From Streptomyces sp. NBC_01723 (lineage in GTDB: Bacteria; Actinomycetota; Actinomycetes; Streptomycetales; Streptomycetaceae): a DNA stretch of 64,000 nt. The notes under the pieces are model-generated. The model was not told the DNA's origin. It was given only the letters and a program-made list of their open reading frames with translations, and did no database searches. Of this stretch, positions 9,190 through 16,969 are shown one piece after another. The stretch is taken from positions 4,948,001 to 5,012,000 of the forward strand of contig NZ_CP109171.1 of the NCBI RefSeq assembly GCF_036246005.1. The letters are read 5' to 3'. The translations under genes were made by a program, and so were the position numbers. The stretch's first letter is position 1. Each line of letters opens with the position of its first letter.

Positions 9190-9932
9190 GCGACCCGACC
9201 GAGGCGAACGGTACGGCGGGAGCGGACGAGGCGGCCGAGCCCGCGCAGCCGGCCGACGGCACCGCGGGGGAGCGGCGCGTGCGTGTGGTGCTCGTCGACG
9301 ACCACCGCATGTTCCGCACCGGCGTCCAGGCCGAGATCGGCCAGACCGCGCAGACCGGCGTCGAGGTCGTCGGGGAGGCCGCCGACGTCGACCAGGCCGT
9401 CACGGTGATCACCGCGACCCGCCCCGAGGTCGTGCTGCTCGACGTCCACCTCCCGGGCGGTGGTGGCGTCGAGGTCCTGCGCCGCTGCGCCCCCCTGATG
9501 AGCGACACCGAGCGCCCCGTCCGCTTCCTCGCCCTCTCCGTCTCGGACGCGGCGGAGGACGTGATCGGCGTGATCCGCGGCGGCGCCCGAGGCTACGTGA
9601 CCAAGACGATCACCGGCACCGACCTGGTGAACTCGGTCTTCCGCGTCCAGGAGGGCGACGCCGTCTTCTCCCCGCGTCTGGCCGGTTTCGTCCTGGACGC
9701 GTTCGCCTCGACCGACGCCCCGCCGGTCGACGAGGACCTGGACCGCCTCACCCAGCGCGAGCGCGAGGTGCTGCGCCTGATCGCCCGGGGCTACGCGTAC
9801 AAGGAGATCGCCAAGCAGCTGTACATCTCGGTGAAGACGGTCGAGTCCCACGTCTCGGCGGTCCTCCGCAAGCTCCAGCTGTCCAACCGCCACGAGCTGA
9901 CGCGGTGGGCGACGGCGCGACGGCTGGTGTGA
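9186..9932 (+). CDS. LuxR/NarL family response regulator
   Basis: A 248-residue DNA-binding regulator paired with the upstream kinase by a 4-bp ATGA overlap. After a flexible acidic N-terminus of about 32 residues, the receiver domain shows VRVVLVDDHRMFRTGVQAE, the phosphoacceptor Asp in EVVLLDVHLPGGGG (near residue 86), LSVSDAAEDV and the conserved Lys in GYVTKTI. The C-terminal LuxR helix-turn-helix (about 178-245) contains LTQREREVLRLIARG and YISVKTVESHVSAVLRKL. Targets probably include the divergent PspC gene and itself, given the repeated motifs between them. The long N-terminal extension before the receiver is unusual for the family. Confidence 0.95.
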   Translation: MSDPTEANGTAGADEAAEPAQPADGTAGERRVRVVLVDDHRMFRTGVQAEIGQTAQTGVEVVGEAADVDQAVTVITATRPEVVLLDVHLPGGGGVEVLRRCAPLMSDTERPVRFLALSVSDAAEDVIGVIRGGARGYVTKTITGTDLVNSVFRVQEGDAVFSPRLAGFVLDAFASTDAPPVDEDLDRLTQREREVLRLIARGYAYKEIAKQLYISVKTVESHVSAVLRKLQLSNRHELTRWATARRLV

Positions 9933-10001
9933 CTCCGTGAGCCGGGTGCCCAGTGGCCGACGCCGGGGCTTTCCGTAAGGGTCCCGGTGACGAACGGGCG
10001 G

Positions 10002-11057
10002 TCACACCACCCGCGCCGCCCCCGCGAACGGCATCTGGTCGACGGGTGCCACGCGGACCGGGGCCGACGGGTTCGGGGCGTGGATCATCTGGCCCTTGCC
10101 GACGTAGATGCCGACGTGGCTGATGCCGGAGTAGAAGAAGACGAGGTCACCGGGGAGCAGTTCGGACCGGGCGACGCGGCGGCCCGCGTCGATCTGGGCG
10201 TAGGTGGTGCGGGGGAGGGAGGCGCCCGCGGCGCGGTAGGCGGCCTGGGTGAGGCCGGAGCAGTCGAAGGCGTCCGGACCGGTCGCGCCCCACACGTAGG
10301 GGCTGCCGAGCTTCTGGTAGGCGTAGGCGACGGCCGCCGCGGCGCGGGAGTTGGGTGCCTGGGCGGACGGGGCGGACAGTGGCTGCCGGTCGCCCGCCGA
10401 CGAGCGGGACGCGCGGTCACCCGTGCCCTGGCCCGACCGGGTGCGTTCCTCCGCGGTCAGCCGGGACAGCAGGCGGCGGGCCGTCTCCAGCTTTCCGGTG
10501 ACGGTCTCGCGGTGGCGTTTCAGTTCGGCCCGGCGTGAGGTCAGCGAGGTCAGCTCGACGCGGGCGGCGCCGCGCAGTCGCTCGATGTCCCGCAGCTCCT
10601 TGCGTACCCGGCCCACGGCGGCCGTCTGCCGGCTGCCCGCGCGTTCGACGAAGGCGGCGTTGTCGAGATACCGGTCGGGGTCGGCGGAGAGCGCGAGCTG
10701 CAGGGCGGGGTCGAGGCCGCCGCTGCGGTACTGCGCCGCGGCGACCGAACCCAGCGCCTCCCGGGCCGAGTTCAACCGGTCCTCCTTGCGGGCGGCCTGA
10801 TCCCGCAGCTTCTCCAGGTGCTCTTCGGCGGCGTCCGCCTTCTCCTTGGCGCCGTTGTACTTCTCGGTCGCGACCTCAGCCTGCTGGTACAGCTTGTCGA
10901 CCTTGGCCCTGACCTGGGCCGCCGTCGGCTGCGGATCGGCGTGACCGGTCCCGCCCAGGCCCGTCGCGGTGGCCGCGCCCGCGAGGGTGATGGTGGCCGC
11001 CGTACGGGCCCTGCCGCCGCCCGTCACGCGCTGTCGCGGCCTGCGGTGCGTTCCCAC
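10002..11057 (-). CDS. Secreted NlpC/P60 endopeptidase with coiled coil
   Basis: A 351-residue cell-wall hydrolase expected to cut stem peptides of peptidoglycan outside the membrane. An Arg-rich signal peptide ends near residue 40 (GLGGTGHA). Residues 45-210 are coiled coil rich in Lys, Glu and Ala (YNGAKEKADAAEEHLEKL). The NlpC/P60 domain follows, with catalytic Cys in FDCSGLTQAAYRAAG, His in ISHVGIYVGKG and a third polar residue in MIHAPNP. The GTG at 11055-11057 starts MGTHRRP; an AAGGA lies 13 bases upstream. It has the same layout as the paralogue at 12.8-14 kb but its leader shows no c-di-AMP riboswitch. The 344-bp region between it and the next gene holds only promoter-like sequence. 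Confidence 0.93.
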   Translation of the reverse strand: MGTHRRPRQRVTGGGRARTAATITLAGAATATGLGGTGHADPQPTAAQVRAKVDKLYQQAEVATEKYNGAKEKADAAEEHLEKLRDQAARKEDRLNSAREALGSVAAAQYRSGGLDPALQLALSADPDRYLDNAAFVERAGSRQTAAVGRVRKELRDIERLRGAARVELTSLTSRRAELKRHRETVTGKLETARRLLSRLTAEERTRSGQGTGDRASRSSAGDRQPLSAPSAQAPNSRAAAAVAYAYQKLGSPYVWGATGPDAFDCSGLTQAAYRAAGASLPRTTYAQIDAGRRVARSELLPGDLVFFYSGISHVGIYVGKGQMIHAPNPSAPVRVAPVDQMPFAGAARVV

Positions 11058-11387
11058 CTGCGACCCACGTCCTTCCGTACGACTCGACTCCGGCCCGTGC
11101 CGGGTCGGCTCCGGTCCGCTCCGGCTGCCTGAGGGAGGACGCTAGGCGCGTCGGTAACGGTCCGGTGCCGGGATGCGCGGAAGTGGCGGTACCGGATCGG
11201 CCCGCGCATGCATCTGACCGCGTGCCCGTCCGGCGGCCGTCGTCTTCACGCGGGGTGATGACCGAGCTGCCCGATCGGGGACGGGTGAGGGACCTGAGCT
11301 GTTATGGGGCGCATATATGCGCCGCTTTCCGCACCGGGGCGGCTCAGGCACCGCCGGGCCGGTGTCGGACGTCCTCCGGCCGCTCAT

Positions 11388-11393
11388 TAGGCT
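11388..11393 (+). promoter_or_regulatory. -10 box of a leaderless gene
   Basis: TAGGCT lies eight bases before the ATG at 11402 and no ribosome site is present, so transcription should start at or next to the A of ATG. Confidence 0.55.
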
Positions 11394-11401
11394 CCGGCCT
11401 C

Positions 11402-11755
11402 ATGGACGTACTCATCCACCTCTTCGTCGGTCTGCACATCATCGGCATCGCCGCGCTCCTCGGCGGCTTCCTGACCCAGATGAAGGCGATGGGCCGGGGC
11501 ACGGCCCGCTTCATCCCCGCGATGCTGCACGGTGCGCTGACGATGCTGGTCACCGGTGTCGCCCTGGTCGGTCTCAACCAGGCCGACGACCAGTCCGTGG
11601 ACAACCTCAAGATCGGGGTGAAGCTCGCCCTGCTGATCGTGATCCTCGGCCTGGTCTACGTGAAGCGCGACGACGAGAAGGTCGACAAGCCGCTGTTCGG
11701 CCTCGTGGGCCTGCTGACCGTCGCGAACATCTTCATCGCGGTGCTGTGGACGTGA
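11402..11755 (+). CDS. Small four-TM membrane protein
   Basis: A 117-residue hydrophobic protein with four probable helices: VLIHLFVGLHIIGIAALLGG, MLHGALTMLVTGVALVGL, VKLALLIVILGLVYV and LVGLLTVANIFIAVLW. A basic loop (KRDDEKVDK) separates helices three and four. I recognise it as a conserved actinobacterial membrane protein of unknown function; nothing catalytic is visible. It appears to be leaderless, with TAGGCT eight bases upstream of its ATG. Its last 23 bases overlap the end of the convergent transporter gene, so the two transcripts are antisense to each other at their 3' ends. Confidence 0.85.
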   Translation: MDVLIHLFVGLHIIGIAALLGGFLTQMKAMGRGTARFIPAMLHGALTMLVTGVALVGLNQADDQSVDNLKIGVKLALLIVILGLVYVKRDDEKVDKPLFGLVGLLTVANIFIAVLWT

Positions 11756-12758
11756 CGGCGGAGGCGCTCGTGCCCGCGGACCGCAGCCCGGCCCGGGCCT
11801 GGGCGACCGCTCCCGCCGCGACCGCCAGCCACCCGGCCACCGCGATCCACAGCAGGACCCGGCCGGGCGCGTCCAGCCACGCGACGTCGATCGCGGCGGC
11901 CACGGACAGCGTCGCCGCCGCCGTCATGCCGAGCGGGAAGACCGTCGACCAGCGCCGCACGTCGTAGCGGACCCGCGGCCAGACGAACTCGGCGACCAGC
12001 AGGACGACGTACCAGGCGAGGTCGAGAGTGAGCAGGAAGACGGTCACGTCGTGCAGCACGGCGCCGTCGTCGGAGTTCCACAGGTACATGCCGGTGCCGG
12101 TCGCCGCGATCAGTTTGGCGCCGGCGAGGGCCGAGATGGCGAGTGCCCCGCCCGCCACCCAGTGGTCACCGGAGCCCCGGGCCACCTGCCGCAGATCGAA
12201 GCGGAACAGCGCGATCAGGTAGAGCACGATCCCCAGCCAGAACGGCACCAGCGCCGCGTGGGCCAGCCAGGGCGTCGAGGTGACCGCGGACAGCGTGGCG
12301 CCGAGCACCGCCAGCCCCTCCGTGGCCACGCACCCCAGGAACACCGCCCCCGGCATCCTGCGCCCCCAGTGCCGCACGACCAGGAGGAGCAGCACCGGCC
12401 ACAGCAGCGTCGCCAGCGCCAGCAGCGCGGCGGCCAGGGTCGTCCAGCCGAGCAGCGAGAGCCGGGTGCCGAGCACGGTGGTCGCGGCGACCGCGGTGAG
12501 CGCGCCCGGTGTCCCCGCCCGCGTCAGCCACTGCGGGCGCTCGGCCAGCAGCAGGTGGACGAAGTTCACCGCCAGGGTCAGCCAGGCGGCGCAGGCAAGG
12601 AACAGGGCGATGCGGGACAGGACCTCGTGTCCCGTCATGTGCAGGGCGACCGACAGGATGCCGGTCGCCATGACCGCGGCCCCGGCCGCCGGTGGACGCT
12701 GCGCCCACCAGGCGCGCAGGGGGGAGGGGAGAGTGCCTGACGACGTGCCTGACGACAT
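11733..12758 (-). CDS. TDT / TehA-SLAC1-like membrane transporter
   Basis: A 341-residue integral membrane protein with about ten hydrophobic helices, consistent with the tellurite-resistance/dicarboxylate transporter (TDT) family. The first helix AAGAAVMATGILSVALHMTG carries the family's early Gly-rich pattern; others include LLGWTTLAAALLALATLLWP and VFLLTLDLAWYVVLLVAEF. Family members carry anions, malate or sulfite, or confer tellurite resistance; the substrate here is unknown. The ATG at 12756-12758 is followed by MSSGTSSG. The gene overlaps its convergent neighbour by 23 bp at the 3' end and begins only about 25 bp after the stop of the NlpC/P60 gene, so both minus-strand genes may share a message. 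Confidence 0.8.
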   Translation of the reverse strand: MSSGTSSGTLPSPLRAWWAQRPPAAGAAVMATGILSVALHMTGHEVLSRIALFLACAAWLTLAVNFVHLLLAERPQWLTRAGTPGALTAVAATTVLGTRLSLLGWTTLAAALLALATLLWPVLLLLVVRHWGRRMPGAVFLGCVATEGLAVLGATLSAVTSTPWLAHAALVPFWLGIVLYLIALFRFDLRQVARGSGDHWVAGGALAISALAGAKLIAATGTGMYLWNSDDGAVLHDVTVFLLTLDLAWYVVLLVAEFVWPRVRYDVRRWSTVFPLGMTAAATLSVAAAIDVAWLDAPGRVLLWIAVAGWLAVAAGAVAQARAGLRSAGTSASAVTSTAPR

Positions 12759-12784
12759 GCCCCGATGCTAGAGAGCCGCGCCGG

Positions 12785-13969
12785 TCAGGCCGGGCGCACC
12801 ACGCTGTGGATCGACGACTCGCCGTCGTAGTAGATCGACTCCTCGCGGACGTACGCGCCCGGCTTCGGGGCGTGGATCATCATGCCGTTGCCGATGTAGA
12901 GGCCGACGTGGCTGAGGTCGTCGTAGAAGAAGACCAGGTCACCGGGGAGGGCCTGGGAGACGGGGACGGTCGTGCCGGCGTTGACCTGGTCGTACGTGAC
13001 GCGCGGCAGCGTCACCCCCGCGGCCTTCCAGGCGGCCTGGGTGAGGCCGGAGCAGTCGTAGGAGCCGGGGCCGGTGGCGCCCCAGACGTACGGCTTGCCG
13101 ATCTGGGCGCGGGCGAACGCGAGTGCCTTCTCGGCCTTGGTGCCGTACGACGAGTCCGGCGTCGAGGAGCCCGACGAGCCGTTGCCGCCGGACTCCGAGG
13201 AACCGGAGGAGGTGCCACCGCCGCTCTCCTGCCGTGCGGCCTCCTCCCGCCGCTCGCGCTCCGCTGCCTGCTGCTCGGCCAGCTCCGCGGCCTTGCGGGC
13301 AGCCTCCTCCTGCTTCTTCCTCTCGATCGCCGCGAGCCGGGCCTTCTCCTCGGCGGTCAGCTTCGACAGCAGCTCACGCGCGGTGGCGAGCTTCTTCTGG
13401 ACGGTCGACTTGGCCGTCTTCAGGTCCTGCTGCGAGCCGGTGAGCGTCTCCAGGCTCTCGGTGGCCTCCCGGCGCTTCTTCATCGTCTCGGACTGCTGCG
13501 TGACGTAGTCGTCGACCGCGGTCTTCTGACGGCCGGTGAGCCGGCCCATCAGCTGGTTCTGGTCGAAGTACTCCTGCGGCGAGTCCGCGAGCAGGAAGGT
13601 CGCCGTCTCCGGGACCGCCGTGCCCGTGCGGTACTGCGCGGAGGCGAAGGAACCCAGCTCCTCGCGGGCGTCGTTGAGCTTCTGGGTGCGCTGGGCGACG
13701 TCGTCGAGGAGGGTGTCGACCTTCTTGCGCTGCTTGGCCGTCTTCTCCTTGGCCGCGTTGTACTTCTCGGTGGCCGACCCCGCCTGGCGGTAGAGGTCGT
13801 CGACCTTCTTCTCGACCTCTTCGAGGCTCGGCCTGTCGTCGTCCGACGGGGTGGCGTTCGCTGTCTGGGACAGCAGGGCGACGGAGGTGAGGGCCGCTGT
13901 GGCGAGGGCCGGGGTCCGTAGGCCCGTGACGCGTGAACCGGTGGGGCGCGACTTGCGGTGCGACGCCAA
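12785..13969 (-). CDS. Secreted NlpC/P60 endopeptidase under c-di-AMP riboswitch control
   Basis: A 394-residue wall hydrolase paralogous to the one at 10-11 kb. The signal peptide ends near residue 40 (LLSQTANA). A long coiled coil follows (about 45-250, ending in a Lys/Glu/Ala-rich AAERERREEAARQ), then a Ser/Gly linker and the NlpC/P60 domain with catalytic Cys in YDCSGLTQAAWKAAG, His in LSHVGLYIGNG and MIHAPKPG. It should cut stem peptides at the wall. The start is TTG at 13967-13969, with AAGGAG eight bases upstream; no other start fits. A ydaO riboswitch sits just before it, so expression should fall when c-di-AMP is high. Confidence 0.94.
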   Translation of the reverse strand: MASHRKSRPTGSRVTGLRTPALATAALTSVALLSQTANATPSDDDRPSLEEVEKKVDDLYRQAGSATEKYNAAKEKTAKQRKKVDTLLDDVAQRTQKLNDAREELGSFASAQYRTGTAVPETATFLLADSPQEYFDQNQLMGRLTGRQKTAVDDYVTQQSETMKKRREATESLETLTGSQQDLKTAKSTVQKKLATARELLSKLTAEEKARLAAIERKKQEEAARKAAELAEQQAAERERREEAARQESGGGTSSGSSESGGNGSSGSSTPDSSYGTKAEKALAFARAQIGKPYVWGATGPGSYDCSGLTQAAWKAAGVTLPRVTYDQVNAGTTVPVSQALPGDLVFFYDDLSHVGLYIGNGMMIHAPKPGAYVREESIYYDGESSIHSVVRPA

Positions 13970-13989
13970 GGAGGCGACTCCTTCCAGTG

Positions 13990-14144
13990 CTCCGCCTACC
14001 GGGTTAGCTGTCGGGTTCGGGCGGCACGGAAGGGTTGCCCTACGGCGGACCGTCCTCTGGAGGGCGGTGCGGCCGATTCACCCCAAGTTCTCGGTTGGGT
14101 CCCCGGCTCCGGGCGCCGTGGCGGGCACGCCGGACTCGGCGGAG
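13990..14144 (-). promoter_or_regulatory. ydaO/yuaA c-di-AMP riboswitch
   Basis: The minus-strand leader contains the conserved blocks of this class in order: GGGGACCCAACC (rev. comp. of 14093-14104), TTGGGGTGAATC (14075-14086) and CGAACCCGACAGCTAACC (14002-14019). A P1 helix closes it: CTCCGCC at 14138-14144 pairs with GGCGGAG at 13990-13996. It ends about 20 bases before the NlpC/P60 start. In Streptomyces this class is known in front of wall hydrolase genes. The rest of 13970-14382 holds only promoter sequence for this gene and pcrA. Confidence 0.93.
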
Positions 14145-14382
14145 GCCGCGCGGCCCGGCGAGGTTCGCCGGAGGGGGTCGTTCGGCCTGCCCGCACCGTA
14201 GCCAACTCGTGTGGCCGCTGTGAAGGTTGGTGGGTGATATGCCCGATACATTTTCGTGACCTCGGCGACGGGCGTCACTCTTCGTGTCGCACCACGTCGC
14301 AGGGCGTGCCGGTGGGTGGTGTCCCGGCCGTTTTCCGGGGTGGCGCCGGGTTGTCGGTGGGGCGCCCTAGACTCGGAGAGCG

Positions 14383-16869
14383 ATGAGCAGCCTCTTTGAC
14401 GACAGCTTCCTGGCGAGCCTCCAGACCCCCCGGGGTCACGAGGAGGAACCCCCGCCGCCGCCCGAGGACGGTCACGGACCGGAGCCGGTCCCGCACGATC
14501 TGTTCGGCGGGAAGTTCGACGCGCCTCCGGAGCGCGACCGGTACTACCGGGACGGCGCCCCGCGCCCCGCCCTGGACCCGGCCGCCCTCCTGGACGGGCT
14601 GAACGACAACCAGCGCGCCGCCGTGGTGCACTCCGGCTCCCCCCTGCTCATCGTGGCCGGCGCCGGCTCCGGCAAGACCCGCGTGCTCACCCACCGCATC
14701 GCCCACCTGCTGGCCGAGCGCGGCGTCCACCCGGGCCAGATCCTCGCGATCACCTTCACCAACAAGGCCGCCGGTGAGATGAAGGAGCGCGTCGAGCAGC
14801 TCGTGGGCCCGCGCGCCAACGCGATGTGGGTGATGACCTTCCACAGCGCCTGCGTCCGCATCCTGCGCCGCGAGTCGAAGCGGCTCGGCTTCACGTCGTC
14901 CTTCTCGATCTACGACGCCGCCGACTCCAAGCGGCTCATGGCGCTGGTCTGCCGCGACCTCGACCTGGACCCCAAGCGTTTCCCGCCCAAGTCCTTCAGC
15001 GCCAAGATCAGCAACCTGAAGAACGAGCTGATCGACGAGGAGGACTTCGCCGCCCAGGCCGCCGACGGTTTCGAGAAGACCCTCGCCCAGGCGTACGCGC
15101 TCTACCAGTCGCGGCTGCGCGAGGCCAACGCCCTCGACTTCGACGACCTGATCATGACGACGGTCAACCTGCTCCGCGCCTTCCCGGACGTCGCCGAGCA
15201 CTACCACCGCCGCTTCCGGCACGTCATGGTCGACGAGTACCAGGACACCAACCACGCCCAGTACGCCCTGGTGCGCGAGCTGGTCGGCACCTCCGAGCAC
15301 CCGGTCGACGTGCCGCCCGAGGCCGAGGTCCCGCCCGCCGAGCTGTGCGTGGTGGGCGACGCCGACCAGTCGATCTACGCCTTCCGCGGCGCCACCATCC
15401 GCAACATCCTCCAGTTCGAGGAGGACTACCCGAACGCGACGACGATCCTCCTGGAGCAGAACTACCGCTCCACCCAGACCATCCTCACCGCCGCCAACGC
15501 GGTCATCGAGCGCAATGAGTCCCGCCGGCCCAAGAACCTGTGGACCAACCAGGGCGCCGGCGCGCAGATCACCGGGTACGTCGCCGACACCGAGCACGAC
15601 GAGGCCCAGTTCGTCGCCGACGAGATAGACCGCCTCACGGACGCGGGCGAGGCCAAGGCGGGCGACGTCGCCGTCTTCTACCGCACCAACGCGCAGTCCC
15701 GTGTCTTCGAAGAGGTCTTCATCCGCACCGGCCTGCCCTACAAGGTCGTCGGCGGCGTCCGCTTCTACGAGCGCAAGGAGGTCCGGGACGTCCTGGCCTA
15801 CCTGCGGGTGCTGGCCAACCCCGAGGACTCGGTGCCGCTGCGCCGGATCCTCAACGTCCCCAAGCGAGGCATCGGCGACCGGGCCGAGGCGATGATCGAC
15901 GCCCTGTCGCAGCGCGAGAAGATCAGCTTCCCGCAGGCGCTCAAGCGCGTCGACGAGGCGTACGGCATGGCGGCGCGTTCCGCCAACGCCGTCAAGCGGT
16001 TCAACACGCTCATGGAGGACCTGCGCACCATCGTCGAGTCCGGCGCCGGACCGGCGACCGTTCTCGAGGCCATCCTCGAACGCACCGGCTACCTCGCCGA
16101 GTTGCAGGCGTCCACCGACCCGCAGGACGAGACCCGCATCGAGAACCTCCAGGAACTCGCGGCCGTCGCCCTGGAGTTCGAACAGGAGCGCGCCGAAGGT
16201 GAGGAGGCCGGCACCCTCGCCGACTTCCTGGAGAAGGTCGCGCTCGTCGCGGACTCCGACCAGATCCCGGACGAAGAGGACGGCGACGGCGTCGTCACCC
16301 TGATGACCCTGCACACCGCCAAGGGCCTGGAGTTCCCGGTCGTCTTCCTCACCGGCATGGAGGACGGCGTCTTCCCGCACATGCGCGCCCTCGGCCAGGC
16401 CAAGGAGCTGGAGGAGGAACGGCGGCTGGCGTACGTCGGCATCACCCGCGCCCGCGAGCGGCTCTACCTGACCCGGTCCACCCTGCGCAGCGCCTGGGGC
16501 CAGCCCTCCTACAACCCGCCCTCGCGCTTCCTGGAGGAGATCCCGGCCCCCCACCTGGAGTGGAAGCGCACCGGTGCGAACGGACCGGCTCCCTCCGCTC
16601 CGGTCTCGGGAGTGGCGGCCTCGCTGTCGTCGTCCCGTTCCCGCTCCTCGGCGTCGGGCGCGTCCGGCTTCGCCACCCGCCGGTCCGCCGGCGCGGAGCA
16701 GCCGACGGTGTCCCTGGCGGTCGGCGACCGTGTCACGCACGACCAGTTCGGGCTCGGAACGGTCGTCGGGGTCAAGGGCACCGGGTCCAACGCGGAGGCG
16801 ACCATCGACTTCGGCGACACCAAGCCGAAGCGGCTGCTGCTGCGGTACGCGCCGGTGGAGAAGCTCTGA
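14383..16869 (+). CDS. pcrA: ATP-dependent DNA helicase PcrA (UvrD-like)
   Basis: An 828-residue superfamily 1A 3'-5' helicase for nucleotide excision repair, replication restart and removal of RecA. An acidic, Pro-rich N-terminal extension of about 75 residues precedes the motor: Walker A AGAGSGKTRVLTHRIAHL, motif Ia TFTNKAAGEM, motif II VDEYQDTNHAQY, motif III VVGDADQSIYAFRGA, motif IV LEQNYRSTQTIL, motif V TAKGLEFPVVFL and motif VI YVGITRARERLYLT. The C-terminal GDRVTHDQFGLGTVVGVKG is the Tudor-like domain that contacts RNA polymerase. The ATG has GGAGAG just upstream. Not part of an operon; ended by a hairpin. Confidence 0.97.
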   Translation: MSSLFDDSFLASLQTPRGHEEEPPPPPEDGHGPEPVPHDLFGGKFDAPPERDRYYRDGAPRPALDPAALLDGLNDNQRAAVVHSGSPLLIVAGAGSGKTRVLTHRIAHLLAERGVHPGQILAITFTNKAAGEMKERVEQLVGPRANAMWVMTFHSACVRILRRESKRLGFTSSFSIYDAADSKRLMALVCRDLDLDPKRFPPKSFSAKISNLKNELIDEEDFAAQAADGFEKTLAQAYALYQSRLREANALDFDDLIMTTVNLLRAFPDVAEHYHRRFRHVMVDEYQDTNHAQYALVRELVGTSEHPVDVPPEAEVPPAELCVVGDADQSIYAFRGATIRNILQFEEDYPNATTILLEQNYRSTQTILTAANAVIERNESRRPKNLWTNQGAGAQITGYVADTEHDEAQFVADEIDRLTDAGEAKAGDVAVFYRTNAQSRVFEEVFIRTGLPYKVVGGVRFYERKEVRDVLAYLRVLANPEDSVPLRRILNVPKRGIGDRAEAMIDALSQREKISFPQALKRVDEAYGMAARSANAVKRFNTLMEDLRTIVESGAGPATVLEAILERTGYLAELQASTDPQDETRIENLQELAAVALEFEQERAEGEEAGTLADFLEKVALVADSDQIPDEEDGDGVVTLMTLHTAKGLEFPVVFLTGMEDGVFPHMRALGQAKELEEERRLAYVGITRARERLYLTRSTLRSAWGQPSYNPPSRFLEEIPAPHLEWKRTGANGPAPSAPVSGVAASLSSSRSRSSASGASGFATRRSAGAEQPTVSLAVGDRVTHDQFGLGTVVGVKGTGSNAEATIDFGDTKPKRLLLRYAPVEKL

Positions 16870-16881
16870 CGGTGCCGGACC

Positions 16882-16921
16882 GGCCGCGCGGGCCCGGGCT
16901 GCGGCTCGGGTCCGCGCGGCC
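16882..16921. terminator. Terminator between pcrA and the M23 gene
   Basis: A 15-bp stem with one G-U pair, arms 882-896 and 907-921 (offset 16000), and a 10-base loop. It lies just past the pcrA stop and before the stop of the convergent M23 gene, so it can serve both. Confidence 0.8.
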
Positions 16922-16969
16922 GGGCGGCGCACGCCCCCGGGGCGGGCAGACGGCTGAGACGCTACGGCG

